Origin: Porogramme epimiltina
Taxonomy: Eukaryota > Basidiomycota > Agaricomycetes > Polyporales > Polyporaceae
Length of the DNA stretch: 64,000 bases
Assembly (NCBI GenBank): GCA_900155495.1
Contig: FTLJ01000376.1
Location: 1-64,000 of the forward strand
Direction of reading: 5' to 3'
Position 1 is the first letter of the stretch. Every line of letters starts with the position of its first letter. This document shows, piece after piece, positions 44,857-56,891 of this stretch. Both the position numbers and the translations under genes were made by a program. The notes beneath the pieces were generated by a model. The model ran no database searches, was not told where the DNA came from, and saw only the letters and a list, made by a program, of their open reading frames with translations.

Positions 44857-46702
44857 ATGGACACGGTCCTAGAAAACAACGTGCAAACTCCAGCAGATTC
44901 TCAGTACGAGCTCTCTACACTGGGTCCAGACCCGTCCTCCGGTGTTGCCACGCCGGCGGGTGGGTCGCAAGCCCAGCTGACAGTGCTCGAGCGGTCTGAG
45001 CCTGGAGAGGGGACAACCTTCCAGGAACTTGCGCCGGTAGACCGAGGGCTCGCTGCATGGACGTTTTGTGCATGCGGTTTCCTTGCGGAAATGTTCATCT
45101 GGGGATTTTTGTTCAGGTGAGCGCGTTCGGGTTTCGGTCATATGGTAGTCACTTCCACTGATTATTGCTCGTCCATAGTTACGGAATCTTCCAAGGTAAG
45201 CAGAGAGCTTACAGGCGACGGGCTCCGAAACTAATGTTAGTATAAACACAGAATATTACACAACACATCCACCATTCAACACTTCTTCCCAAGTTGCCGT
45301 TGCGGCAGTGGGCACGGTAGGACTAGGTATACAATACGGCGAGGTCAGAGTTTGCACATTGCGTTTTGACTGCCACTGTTGCTTACAACGCCTATCGGGT
45401 TTACAGGTTCTGTTCTTGTCAATACTCTTCCGGCGGTATCCCGAATATATGAAAACATCTATGTGGTGTGCGCTGGTACTCTACTTCGTTTGCCTATTCT
45501 CTTCTAGCTTTGCGAACAAGGTGAAGACCAAGCATGTCGTTGTCCTGATTCCATCTAATGCGCCCACCTTAAATAGGTCTGGCACCTCATCCTCCTCCAG
45601 GGGATAGGGCTAGGATTTAGTGGAGGGATTATGTACCTTCCGGTGATGATCCTACTTCCTCAGTGGTTCTCCGAACGTAGGGGACTTGCAGGCGGTATTA
45701 TATTTGCCGGGACAGGCGTCGGAGGTCAGTTCCTACAAGCTGTATCAGCCTTTCTAATGTCTCACGCGCGGCTAGGTTTCGTGTTCCCTTTCATGCTCAA
45801 TGCGCTACTCAACAATGTTGGGCTTCGCTGGACCCTCCGTGTTTGGGCCATCATGACCTGTGCTATCACCGGTCTTGCGTTCCTTGGTATCCGGCCGCGC
45901 GTTCCCGTTGTCAAACCCCGTCCCGGGCAGAGGAGACCACGACTCATCGTCCCACAAATGCAGTACTTTAAGAGCCCGTTGTTCCTCAGCTTCGTAAGTA
46001 TCCGCTCCTAAAACCCTCAAACATAGCAGAATAGACCTCCTGACCCTTGTCTTGTAGTCTGTCACTTGCCTCGTGCAAGGCTTGTCCTACTTCCCCGTCT
46101 CGCTCTACATCGCATCCTTCACGGAGCAAATCTCGACGCCGCTCACCGCCACCGTCGTCCTCTCCCTCTTCAACTCCGCTAGCGTGCTGGGTCAAGTCGC
46201 CCTCGGCTACCTCACGGACCGCGTCGCGTACCCGTGGGTCATGTTCTTCAGCTCGCTCGGCAGCGCGCTCGCCGCCTTCCTCCTCTGGGGCTTCGCGCGC
46301 GGCCCCGCGCTCGTCTACCCCTTCGCGATCGTCTTCGGCGCCCTAGTGAGCCCCCTCCGCCCCTTCTCTCGTCGCACCGTCTCACCCGCGCGCCTTACCC
46401 AGAGCGGCGGCTTCTCCTCCGTCTGGCCCAACGCCGCCGTGGATTGCGCGGGCCGCAAGCCCGAGAACGCGGACATCACCTACGCCGGCACCGCCGCCTT
46501 CAAGGGCGTCTCCGCCGTCGTCGGCCCCATCCTCTCCGGCGTCCTCCTCGAGGCCGGCCGCGGCCGCAGCATGGGCGCGGGCGGCTCATACGGCGCCGCG
46601 GGCTACGGCGCGGTCGAGATCTTCGTGGGCGCGTGCGCGCTCGCGACGGGTCTGGGGAGCGTCGTCGTTGCCGCGGCGAGGCGGCGTGTCGCTGCAACAT
46701 GA
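44857..46702 (+). CDS. Major facilitator superfamily transporter, monocarboxylate-transporter (MCT) type
   Basis: Model: join(44857..45116, 45179..45195, 45252..45343, 45407..45520, 45577..45724, 45776..45993, 46058..46345, 46403..46702), 478 aa. A hydrophilic 65-aa N-terminus is followed by 12 predicted membrane helices. DRGLAAWTFCACGFLAEMFI, then WGFLFRSYGIFQEYY, matches the start of fungal MCT-like carriers (D-G-x-x-W, SYGVFQ). Later blocks are WHLILLQGIGLGFSGGIMYL, then PQWFSERRGLAGGI, and FNSASVLGQVALGYLTDRVA. Exon 2 is only 17 nt and completes SYGIFQ. Fungal members are often of unknown substrate, so monocarboxylate transport is not claimed. Confidence 0.92.
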
Positions 46703-47088
46703 GCTGAGCGATGCGGTGCCGGAGGTGCTGGCGTGCTGTGTGCGGACCCGGAACGCACCGCTGCGCGTTTAACGTCGGGGGTGCGCAACGTCCGAGGGCG
46801 CGGTGGAGGTGCAGGGCGGTCCGGCGGGAGTTGTAAGGATACAATCAGCGTCATCAAAAACGGCGTGGGCCCGCAGAGGCGCGGCAGAACACGGTCGATA
46901 GATACTGTCGTACGGATACAGAGTGGAGCGTTAATGCCTATGGCGACAGTAGGTAGTGTGCAGGATAGACAGAATTTCATAGATAAATAAAACACATAGA
47001 CAATGCGTACCGCTTGCGTAGACACACGAGCTACCTCACAGGTGATAGTACACAACCCCGCGCAAAACGGGCAGTGCGCCGCGACGCC
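46703..47088. other. Convergent 3' flanks
   Basis: 386 bp between the stops of the MFS gene (+) and the Pil1 gene (-). Nothing else was seen. Confidence 0.5.
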
Positions 47089-50000
47089 TCACCGGATCCC
47101 GTCCCCACCGTCCAGGTGCGTCGCGAACCGCCCCGAGCCGTACCCCGACGCCCGATCCGGCCCGTCGGTGTACGCGGAGAAGTCAAAGTCCTCCTCCTCC
47201 CCGTCCTGGCGGTAGCTCGACGCGGGCCGGTTCGGGTCCCCGCCCATGAACGGCGCCGACACCGCGCGCATGCCCGGCGGCGCGCCGTACGGCGTGCTTG
47301 GGAGCGAGCGCTTCTTCACGTTGAGCGGGCTCGTGGTGTCCCCGTCCGTGCTCGACGAGAGTCGCGTCTGCGGCTGCGGCCGGCGGAACGCCGCGGCGGA
47401 GATCATGCGCGGCGGGCCGGTCACGGAGGGCGTCGAGCCTGTCCCGCCAGAGAGGTTGTACATCGTACTCGTCGGTGGTGGTACCAGAGGAGTGTTGGCC
47501 ATGGGTGTACGGTATGAGTCAATCGAGGGAGATGGAGAGGTGCGCGGGAGAGCGCCCATTGTGGGGGGCTTGTCGCTGCCGTCGCTAAGCGTTGGGGACG
47601 CCGGGGTAGGGATCGACGCCTCCGGAATCATCGGTGACCGGCCGAGGGCCGGAGAGTTTAGAGAGCGGTCTCGTTCGCGAACGTAGCCGTCCAACCTCGG
47701 GCTGGTGGCCTGGGAGCCCATAGTCTGTTCGGTGTTCAGGGACGGCAACGGGGAGAAATCTCGCTTCTGGTAGGGAGAGGTGCCGTATGGTGGAGCAGGG
47801 GAGTAAGGGGACGGAGGTGCTCGGTCCAAAACAGGCGACTGGGGAGCAGTGGGAGACATCATGAGTGCATCCAGTTCACGAGACACTTCGCGTGCCGCAG
47901 CTGCGTTCAGGGATCGTTCATCCTCGGGTTCAGCTGGCTGCAGGGGAGAGGGGGGTAGAGGGGGCGATGTTTGCGCCACGGGTGGAATTTCACTGTGCAC
48001 CGGTGAGTGAGGAGGCGAGCGGCTCACTAGAACGGATGAATGTGTTAGTTGCATACACTTTCCATATTCTCAACGAATACGTACTTTCAGGTGAGCTACG
48101 TCCAACAGGGGTATGGTTGGCACCTTCGTCAAAGGCAGGAACTGGAACCCGTGAGGGTCTCGTGAGCCCTGTGTCGAAGTCCCTGCGCTTCTCCGCCTCT
48201 TGGTCCATGTCGCTCACCCCACCGAATCGGACCTTCCTGTTCGCCGGATCGTTGAGCGACTCCGTGGACTCATCCCCGTTCCGCGCCATGTACGCGAGCC
48301 CGTCCTCCTCGTCATCATGCACTCCAGACCACGGGCGAGCCACTCCTTTCCCAGTACCCGTCTCCGGCAGGTCCAAACCGTCCTGGTAGGCGGATGGTGG
48401 GTTGGACGGGGCAGCGCCGGCAGGCAGCCCCTGGTTGTGGGACGGGGTATACATAGGGGGCGGTGGCGAGTATCGCTGGTGTCCAAAATCACCCGCCTCC
48501 ACGCTCTTCCGGTCCCTAGGTTGTTGCGGTGGGGACACAAGGTTGCTCGGACCGGAGCTGGGGCCGGCGGCGCTGCCAGCGGGGCCATCGAGCGTGTACT
48601 GACCAAGTGCCATTGTGACGCTCGAGGTGAACGACTCGTCGTTGCGGTCGATTTCGATGGAGGGCGCGCGATCGCCGTCGCGCATCGCGGGGGGAGCGTT
48701 GATGTACGGGTTTGTGGACGACATTGCACCGCCTGGGCCGGCGGGAGGGGGCCGGGGTCCTTGGGAACTTTTGACGGGGAAGGTGGCAAAGCGGCCGCCG
48801 CGTGGACCGGACACTCTGCTCCCCTCGGACACGGTGAACGAGCTTGCCTGGTTGGAAGGTGGGCCGGAGAACGACCCGAACTCGCTGACAGACGGTACAG
48901 GCATCATAGGAGATTGGGAGGACAGGTCGGGCGAACCGAATCCAGCGATGCTGAAGCCGGTCTCCTCGACTTGAGGAAGGCCGAGGATCTGTCCTGGGGG
49001 CGATTGTGCGTAGGGGTTTCCATTCTGAGGCCCCATGCGTTGCGAGGGAGAAGGTACTGGTGAGAGTTCCTGACCAGGCAGTGGCCGTATGGTCCGATTT
49101 ATTGGGTTCGGATTGGGCTCCGACGAATATTCGATTTCCGAGACCAAACGTCCTGCCTCGGAAACAAGGAACTCTGTTCGTGCATGCCCGGTGTAGTACG
49201 GCCGTGGCATACCCGGTTGTGTAGGTTCCAGGGAGATTTCCTACACAGATGCAGTATGAGATCGTCGCACATAGCGCGTGGCAATAACATGGGGACGTGA
49301 TGGTGAAACGTCGAAGGGTGCGAACGCGAAGCTCAACCGGACGGATTCTTTACTGCGGAGGGAACTCGAAGACTTACCGAGACTGCGAGCTTTCCAAGTT
49401 CGCCAACGATCTGTATGTCAATGATTAGCCTATTAAGTCAACGAGACGATCATGAAAATCACGCACCGTGCCCTTCTCGCAGCACTCTTGCAACGCTCCA
49501 AACTTCCTTCCCATCCAACTCCGTACACTTGACCTTTTGAAGTCACCAAGATTAGCTTCTTCAGCCATGATGTCCGCATCCATGGTGCGGATCTCATCAC
49601 GCAGGCGGTTGAGGAGATCGGTCTGTTGCTGGAGATTCTTGTTCTCGGGATTCATCTTGCTGAGCTTACGCTCCGCGGCCTCGGCGTCGGAGAAGAGAGA
49701 CTTGCGGCGGCGCTTGAGCTCATCGAGATTCTCCTCGCGCGTGCGCACGGCTTTCATCTGCTCGCGGATAGTGCCCTCGTGGTTGGCGAAGGTAGATATT
49801 GCTGAAGTGAAGTGCAATAGCATTGCGTTCGATGCAATGAGGGTGTCCTATTGATGGCGAAAGGGGTTTGCACATGAGAAGAGTGGGTAGGGGATACAGA
49901 AAAGCACGCACGCCGAGGTCGTCTCCCTCTCCTTGTCCCCATATCCTTAGAGCTTCGGCGGCCCGCGCAAAGTCCGTGCTGAGACGTTGTAACCTGCGCT

Positions 50001-50163
50001 CGCGTGAGCCTAACAGGCGAATTTGAAGCGCGAGTATGACGTACGAGTTCAGAACTGTTTTCTCTGCGGTGATGAGGTCTTGGAGAGAGCGTAGGTCCTG
50101 TTTCCCGGCCAAGCCGGGCATGGTAGTGTTGTGCGCGATCTTGCGCGCTGCTGTCTTGAACAT
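47089..50163 (-). CDS. PIL1: Eisosome core protein Pil1/Lsp1 with a very long disordered C-terminus
   Basis: Minus-strand exons: 50163-49912, 49847-49467, 49410-49378, 49240-48085, 48026-47089; 919 aa. Residues 1 to about 230 are the Pil1 BAR domain: MFKTAARKIAHNTTMPGLAG, SLQDLITAEKTVLNSYVIL, EALRIWGQGEGDDLG, MKAVRTREENLDELKRRRKS and IVGELGKLAVS. Pil1 scaffolds furrow-like plasma-membrane domains (eisosomes). Yeast Pil1 is about 340 aa; here about 690 residues of Pro/Ser/Asp-rich sequence follow, with acidic clusters near the end (EEEDFDFSAYTDGPDR). The tail exons have no stops and a coherent composition, so I treat them as coding. The promoter lies in 50164-51074. Confidence 0.9.
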
Positions 50164-51074
50164 GGTGTGCGCCGGGGATGGGATGCGTTAACGGTGATAG
50201 ACAGAGGAAGCAGGCCGAAAGTCGTAAATGGCGGGATGGCGGTGTGGTGGTGGTGCGCAGTCGAGAGTTCCTGGCTGTGTACGCTGCTGCGCAGAGAGGG
50301 GCGAGAAGGGGCGGACGAGCGCGGAGGACGAGCGCGGGGACAGGAGCGGCCGGGACGGCGGGGGACAGGATTGGATGATCCAATTTAGATGAGATCATCG
50401 TCTCCAGTGCCCCCGCCACAGTGTCCCCATCATATTCCCTTCGCCCGCCCGTCTGGCTCCGGCGTCCCCGGTCCATTCGTCGACTCGGAGGGTGCGTGTG
50501 AGAAGGAGTAGAGTGAGAAGCTGTCGGCTCCGTCGCCATACAACGTCCCCGTCCCCCACGGGCTTGCCCCGAGACGGCGTTGCTTGGCGCCAACGTTCAC
50601 GCGCTAATCGAATCGTGGCATCTGACGTCATCAACAAACTTCCGCCCACCTTGATTTTGAAGTCTCGAGGCTGGACATGCTTGAGCCGCCACTATAAGTA
50701 ACCTTACGTCCAAGTTCTACCTCCGGTAATGCAATGTTGCCAACACGGGGATCCGGTTTAGGGTAACAAGATTCGGGTCCCGGTACGTCACATCGACGGT
50801 TCCCCCCTCGGCATGAGTTACTAAACGCCTCGGGCATTTTCCGCCAGAATCATGCCGCACTTGACGTTGGCCGAACCTGTCAGCCCGACCTTCCGTACCC
50901 GGTACTCAAGCTTAAGGACTTCGCCGTGGCGAAGGTCATGAGCCTCGGGCGCGCCAAAGTGTCCCCGTCGGTGCCATGGCCGAACCCAAGTCAGCAGAGA
51001 GGTCGAAGGTATAAAACAACCCTCGGGAAGGAGCAAATGCTGCTCATTGCACCATCCTCCTCTACAACACACAT
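50164..51074. promoter_or_regulatory. Divergent promoter between PIL1 (-) and the NmrA-like gene (+)
   Basis: 911 bp. TATAAAA at 51010-51016 serves the NmrA-like gene (ATG at 51075). The PIL1 side is pyrimidine-rich on the minus strand without an obvious TATA. No other gene. Confidence 0.5.
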
Positions 51075-52329
51075 ATGAGTCCGACAAAGCTCATCCTCGT
51101 CATCGGCGCAACGGGCGCACAGGGCATCGCCGTTATCGACAAGCTCCTGGCTCCCGGTCCTGACCGCTCTCCATCTCCGTATTCCGTTCGTGCCCTCACT
51201 CGCGACCCGAATGGCCGCCGCGCTAGGGAGCTAGCGGACAAAGGCGTTGAGGTCGTCAAGGGTGAGAAATCTTTCCATTCCACCAGTACAAAGCACCTCA
51301 TATCCTCACGTATAGGAGCCTTTGATGATCTGCCTACTGTCCTCGACGCCCTGCAAGGCGTGTGGGGCGTGTGGAACAACACCGACGGGTTCACTGTTGG
51401 GGAGATGAAAGAAGTGTACGCTGGTATTCGTATCTTCGAGCTCGCGAAGCAGGTCAAGACTGTGCGGCACTACGTCTGGAGTAACTTGGACTACTCCTTC
51501 AAGGTGAGTGCCCGATGTATGATAGTCTTACAGACCAGCTGACCCCCCTATTAGAAGGGCGGATGGGACCCGACGTACCGCGTCGAGCACTACGACGGCA
51601 AGGGCCGCGTCGCAGAGTGGATGAAGGCCCAGCCTTCTATCGTCAGCGACACCGACATGTCTTGGGCTGTGGTCACTTCCGCCCCGTACATGGACATGCT
51701 CACCTTCGTACGTTCTCCCCCCCCCCCTCTGTTGACATTTCAACTCACCTTCGCCCCAGTGGATGTTCGGTCCGCTCGGAAAGCGCCCGGACGGCACTGC
51801 AGTATTCGCCTCACCCATCCAAGACGGCCACATCCCCCTCATCGCTCTCGAGGACCTCGGCTTCTTCGCCCGCTACACCTTCGACCACCGCACCGAGACG
51901 TCCGGGCGCGACCTCGAGGTCGGCTCCGAGTGGGTCTCCTGGGACACACTCGTCGCGACATTCACCAAGGTCACCGGGCAGCCCGCCGCGCACGTCCGCC
52001 TCTCGCTCGACGAGTGGATGGAGATCTGGGACGGGCGCGACATCCCGATCGCGAACGAGCGTATCGGCGGGCCGCCGGAGGAGAAGGGCACGACGTGGGA
52101 GAGCAACTTCAGGGCGTTCTGGGCGCAGTGGCGCGACGACGTCATCACCCGCGACTGGGAGTGGATTAGGAAGACGAACCCGGGCGGGCACACGCTCGAG
52201 AGCTGGATGCGCGCGAAGAACTACCAGGGGGTGGTGAGGAACCCGGAGGGGACGATGCTCCTCAAGAACGTCGAGGACGCCAAGGGCCCGCGCCCGAACT
52301 TGCAGAAGATTGCGTCGTTGTTGAAGTAG
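51075..52329 (+). CDS. NmrA-like NAD(P)-binding protein
   Basis: Model: join(51075..51261, 51316..51503, 51555..51707, 51760..52329), 365 aa. An atypical SDR of the NmrA/HSCARG type. The N-terminal Rossmann loop ILVIGATGAQGIAVID (GxxGxxG) is followed by the beta-alpha repeat with VRALTRDPNGRRAREL. GVWGVWNNTDGF and VRHYVWSNLDY fit the family. It lacks the Tyr-xxx-Lys catalytic pair, as expected. Such proteins sense redox state or act as unusual reductases; the role here is open. It lies tail to tail with SDR3, 84 bp between stops. Confidence 0.9.
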
Positions 52330-52413
52330 GCACCAATCATTTGATTGGATACAGACACCCTGCTCAATGGCAGCTGCAGTAACAGTATTCGTACACATAG
52401 GTCATCACTCTAA

Positions 52414-53478
52414 TCACATGTCTCCCTTCACGGCGAGGGCCGGGACGGACACCTTCGCCGTCGGCGAGAGAACCAGCCCGTTCTGCTCCTTCGTGAGCCC
52501 GTCTATCGCCTCCAGCTGCAGCCTCACGGACTGCGCGGGGGTCTGCATGAGCGCCTTGAGGCCCTTACGCTCGAACTCGGCCATGACACGCGCCAACGTC
52601 TCCTGTACGGCGGGGTCCGGCGCCTCCCCGGGTGCGGTCGCCGTCGCGGACGTGTCGACGAGGCCGGGCGAGAGGTTCACGACGGTGAAGCCTTCGGGCG
52701 CGAGCTTGAGCGCGTACTTGGTCACCGCGGTGAGCGACGCCGCCTTGGACATGCCGTACGCCGCGGCGTCGACGAGGCCCGCGGCGCGGATGTGGCGGGG
52801 GTCGCCGGCTTCGGAGGCGATGACGACGATTTGCTTCGTCGGACCGGCGCGGAGAAGGGGGAGGAACGCTTGGATGCTGTGGATGACACCGAGGGTGTTG
52901 ATCTTGAACTGGTCGAAGGCGTGTTGGTGAGTAGGTGCGCCGGGGGGAGGGGCTCTCGATGAACTTACGGCATCTATGCATTCCGCGTCGAGCTCGTCGA
53001 TGTTGGCACTGCGACTCCGTCAGAGTCATGTCAGGGCAAATGAAGACGTAAGACGCACTAGTGGTCGAAGCCTTTAAACACGCTGCCGGCCTCCATTTTA
53101 GCGGCGTTGTGGATGAGGATGTCCAGGGAACCCCCGGTGACGGCGCCGATTTCCTTCGCGGCACGCTTGATCGAGAAGAGTCAGAAACGAGCTTCTTATG
53201 AACTAAAACGCCTCTAATTTCACCTCTAGAGATGTGTGATTGACGACATCCCCCTCTATAACGTGAACATTCTTGAGCTCAGTGACAGCAGACGTCAGAT
53301 GTTTTGACTTTTCAGCGTTGCGGACCACTGCGAATACCACGGCACCTGGGCGCGTTGCCTATGGATGTAGTTCGTGCTCAGTGTTTGAAACAAGTGAGAG
53401 GTAAAGCACACTCACCAGCTGGAGGACATACTCCAACCCAACGCCACGAGATGCGCCAATCACTGCGTAAGTCACCAT
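52414..53478 (-). CDS. Short-chain dehydrogenase/reductase (SDR3)
   Basis: Minus-strand exons: 53478-53416, 53358-53224, 53165-53059, 53008-52969, 52908-52414; 279 aa. Same family as SDR1/2, with exons 2-4 again 135, 107 and 40 nt. Motifs: GASRGVGLEYV (second Gly-x-Gly kept), VTGGSLDILIHNAAKM, IVVIASEAGDP with the catalytic Ser, AAYGMSKAAS (YxxxK), and KLAPEGFTVVNLSPGLVDTS. TATAAAA lies about 94 bp upstream of the ATG and the GACCCAC-N8-CCGAC element about 310-330 bp upstream. Substrate unknown. Confidence 0.93.
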
Positions 53479-53571
53479 GATGGATTTGGAGGTCTGCAAC
53501 ACAGTCTGTCTGAGTTCGCTGAGAGGTTGGAATGTGGGGTAGTATACACAATACCGTCTCCTTTGAGGTCC

Positions 53572-53578
53572 TTTTATA
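53572..53578 (-). promoter_or_regulatory. TATA box of SDR3
   Basis: TATAAAA on the minus strand, about 94 bp before the ATG at 53478. Confidence 0.5.
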
Positions 53579-53788
53579 GTTCATGAGATCTCAGGGTGGC
53601 GGATGGAGTACGCTGTGCGCTGATGACCCACCGCACCCCCGTAGTTTCGTCGCCGCGGCTTCTGCAAGCGGTCCAGAACCCGAATAGGCTTTACATCGCA
53701 CTTCGCTCCACGTCCGCGGCTTAGCCATGCTGAGAACCGTGATATTGCGTTGCCTTTCCTGCATTGTGACCAATGATTCCTGATGAGC

Positions 53789-53808
53789 GTCGGGCTTATG
53801 CGTGGGTC
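53789..53808 (-). promoter_or_regulatory. Shared SDR promoter element, GACCCAC-N8-CCGAC
   Basis: Read on the minus strand: GACCCAC at 53808-53802, CCGAC at 53793-53789, the same spacing and orientation to the gene as for SDR1 and SDR2. It lies inside a 29-bp block that is largely repeated upstream of SDR4. Confidence 0.55.
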
Positions 53809-54620
53809 ACACTTACCAGTGGAATGGACGCGACTTTACGAGCCTTGTGGAAAGGGGCCTACACATATCGGCGTTAGCAGTCTGTGGACCATTCGAACGT
53901 GAGCGTGAGGCACCGGCATGACCAGGGCACCTCGGTTCAAAGAATCGCGAGGGCGAGGTACGCAGTTCTGGCAAACGGGGGCCACGAAACAGCACGGCAA
54001 GGATACCGCCTGACAAATTATCGTCTCCGGGTTGGGTTCAATGCGTATCCGTTCGACTGCGCCGGAGCAATGGATGGGTCCTTGAAGTGGTTACGGTGGT
54101 TGAGGTAAGACAGAACCCGGATCGACTGATGCCTTGAGGACGGCGTCCGCCGTGCGGAGAGTTCTACGACTATTTGTATTTAGTATGCGTAACGATGTCA
54201 TGAGGATGTACTTACTGTTTATTCATGCCTTCGAAGTGGGGTTAGAAACACGACATGGACCAGAGAGACAATGCTAAATCTTTTTATCAACAGGCGTAGT
54301 CATGTTCATTTTGAGGTCCTTAGAGCATTTGACATACATAGCCTGAGCACTCGGCAGAGGGCTAGTACGTGACATGCGATCTTGGTGGCCAGAGTGAAGC
54401 TTGAAAGAGGCTTAGACGTTCAAATTATCATCTTCAACGTTCGTCATGGCGAACAGGCGCCTACCGCCTAGAAGCTGCTGAGTAATAGCATTTATGCGCA
54501 GGCTCGGCATAGTCCATATTTAAATGATACTTATTGAGGTGATGTGTAGAAGAACCTAAGTCTAGTAATTACATCCACAAGAATTGTACATCCCCAGCGT
54601 TACTTCTGAACAACAACGCT
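53809..54620. other. Intergenic, no gene seen
   Basis: About 800 bp between the SDR3 promoter and the SDR4 3' end. AT-richer than the surroundings from 54160. No coding signal. Confidence 0.4.
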
Positions 54621-55674
54621 TCATCCCAGCACTGCTGCAGTCATACCTGGCAGGCATACTTCGGCAGTCGGCGAGAGCATGAGCCCATTCTGTTCTTTCG
54701 TAAGCCCGTCGATCGCCTCCAGCTGCAACTTGACGGACTGCGCCGGAGTTTGCATGACCGCTTTCTGACCCATGCTCGCAAAGTGGCCCACAATAAGCCC
54801 CATGCGCGCATGTCGGGCGGGGTCGGGCCCCTCGCCAACCGCCGCCGTCCCGGAGGTGTCGACGAGGCCGGGGGAGAGGTTGACGACGGTGAACCCCTCG
54901 GGCGCGAGTTTGAGCGCGTACTTGGTCACGGTGAGGAGTGACGCAGCCTTGGACATGCCGTACGTCGCCCCTTCTGCCAGGCCGGCCGCGCGGATAAAGG
55001 ATGCAGTGCCGACCTCGGAAGCGATGACGACGATCTGCTTCGTGGGTCCGGCTCGGAGGAGGGGGTAAAAGGCGTGAATGCTGTGAACGACGCCGAGAAC
55101 GTTGGCTTTGAACTGCAAAGGGGGTCGTAAGCGTGAGAGTAGAGTGTACGGTCCAGAGACTCACAGAGTCGAGATATTCGGTATCGAGCTCATCCATCAT
55201 GCTAGCATTGCTATGGAGGCATTAGAAAGAGCACGCGGCCGATAAGTAGATGACGTACAAGCTGCCGAAGTCCTTGAACACCGAAGGGCCTCCCATTTTG
55301 GCCGCATTATGGATAAGGCAATCTAGGGTGCCCCCGGTAATAGAGCCGACCTGCTTTGCTGTACGCTTCGCCGAAGAGTTGAGAGGGGATGATCGACATA
55401 TCAGCATGCCACACTCACCTCAAGAGATGCGTGGTCGATAACGTCTCCCTCCACAATATGGACATTCTTGAGTCCAGCGACGGCGGCGTTCAAATGCACA
55501 GCTTTGTCGACATTACGCGCGATTGCGAACACCACGGCGTTTGGACGTGCTGCCTAAAGGGTGTTCAGGGATTTTAGTCACCAGGTGAACGCAGAAGGGA
55601 AGCAAACCCACCAGCTGAAGTACGAACTCTAGGCCAATGCCACGAGATGCGCCAACGACTGCGTAAGTGACCAT
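54621..55674 (-). CDS. Short-chain dehydrogenase/reductase (SDR4)
   Basis: Minus-strand exons: 55674-55612, 55553-55419, 55365-55259, 55201-55165, 55112-54621; 277 aa. Tandem neighbour of SDR3 with the same exon plan, the fourth exon one codon shorter (37 nt). Motifs: GASRGIGLEFV, ITGGTLDCLIHNAAKM, IVVIASEVGTA with Ser, ATYGMSKAAS with YxxxK, and LAPEGFTVVNLSPGLVDTSG. TATAAAT lies about 67 bp upstream of the ATG. The promoter element upstream is altered in its second half. Confidence 0.93.
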
Positions 55675-55740
55675 TGTATGATATGATAGAAGGAAAGGCT
55701 CTTGGGGTGTTGTGCATCGGCAACGTCGACCTCGGGGCAT

Positions 55741-55747
55741 ATTTATA
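55741..55747 (-). promoter_or_regulatory. TATA box of SDR4
   Basis: TATAAAT on the minus strand, 67 bp before the ATG at 55674. Confidence 0.5.
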
Positions 55748-55967
55748 CCCCGCGACACTCCTCGTAATAATCAGCAGCACCAATAACACTCCAACGACCC
55801 ACTCGATTTCCGGAGACTCGTTGTAGCAACTCTGATGTGGCGAGCGCGCCGGAAGGCCACGAATGTGACGGCCCATACTCCTATGCCCCCAAAATCGCCG
55901 CCGTGTGAATTACGAATGGATAAGAGGCCGTCTGTTCTCCTCAGCGACTGCATGGTCACTGATGAGT

Positions 55968-55987
55968 ACCGGGCTTACATGTGGGTC
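55968..55987 (-). promoter_or_regulatory. Degenerate copy of the SDR promoter element
   Basis: Minus strand: GACCCAC at 55987-55981, then 8 bp, then CCGGT in place of CCGAC. The surrounding block TGATGAG...GGGCTTA...GTGGGTCA (plus strand 55959-55988) matches 53780-53809 upstream of SDR3 with few changes. Confidence 0.45.
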
Positions 55988-56891
55988 ATTCAGAGGGATG
56001 AGCCTACCAGGAGAATGGTTGTGATCGGAGCCGATCTTCATGAGTCACAGGACTCGAAGACTACCTGTGCAACGAAAGCCCGCCGAGTGGCTCGCCATGC
56101 AACGCTGTGTGTGTCGCAGTTCTAACTCCGTATGCTTTAGCAAAGGAGTGGCGAAAAGTTCCAGCGAGGTTCTTGCACATGATGGCCGTTGAGGTCGGTG
56201 TGCAGCCTGAGCCTGACGTGGATCAATTCACAGCGGAGAATGATACGGATGTTCGTGGAAAGTGTGTTATCTGACCTTCGTAGAGACCTTTGGGCTCAGA
56301 AGCGCGCAAGCAAACCCAAGTGCATTAGCAATGTCCTTTGCAAGCTGTTCGTTGCGAGAAACGCTCACAAGAGTACATGGGCGGCATTTGTTGACGCAAG
56401 TCCTGAGCCGGATTCAGCCGAATACGGGACGCTGCATCACGTGACTACGCATTAATCACAATGGAAGTTCACAGACAATGGCTGGGAAGTTCACAATAGT
56501 CGCTTCATCGCCCCGAGCGACGATCATTATATGAGGCTGTATGTTGAGCATAGCATAGGGAAGCATACGGTTCATGTGGGGCCAGAAGCACAAAACTAGC
56601 AGTACGTACGCGCGTTTTAGACTACATGATAGCGACAAACAATAGAAGTAGCAATACAAGGTTTCATGATGTACAATATGGGTGGCTGTGAGGATCCGAA
56701 CGCAGAAGAAAAACATCGAGACAAAAGCTGCTGCTAGGAAACAGTGTACACTGTGACATGTCTCAGGAACCGTGGTCGTGTCAACGTGCGTATCTGGGGG
56801 GCAAGAGCCAGCTTGCCCGTACACCTGGTCGGGTCAGGATGCGAGCATGGAGTCTTCAGCCGATCAAACGAAGGGGAAGGGGGGGGCGCGT
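55988..56891. other. Intergenic, no gene seen
   Basis: About 900 bp. The minus-strand frame at 56456-56824 is hydrophobic but starts at GTG and has no motif; it is probably the 3' flank of the next gene. Confidence 0.4.

Noticed and set aside
48200..49063. 287-codon open frame on the plus strand
   Set aside because: Antisense shadow of the long Pil1 tail exon, with no motif of its own.
56456..56824. Hydrophobic minus-strand frame of 122 codons
   Set aside because: Starts at GTG, no motif, lies just downstream of a gene on the same strand; treated as 3' flank.
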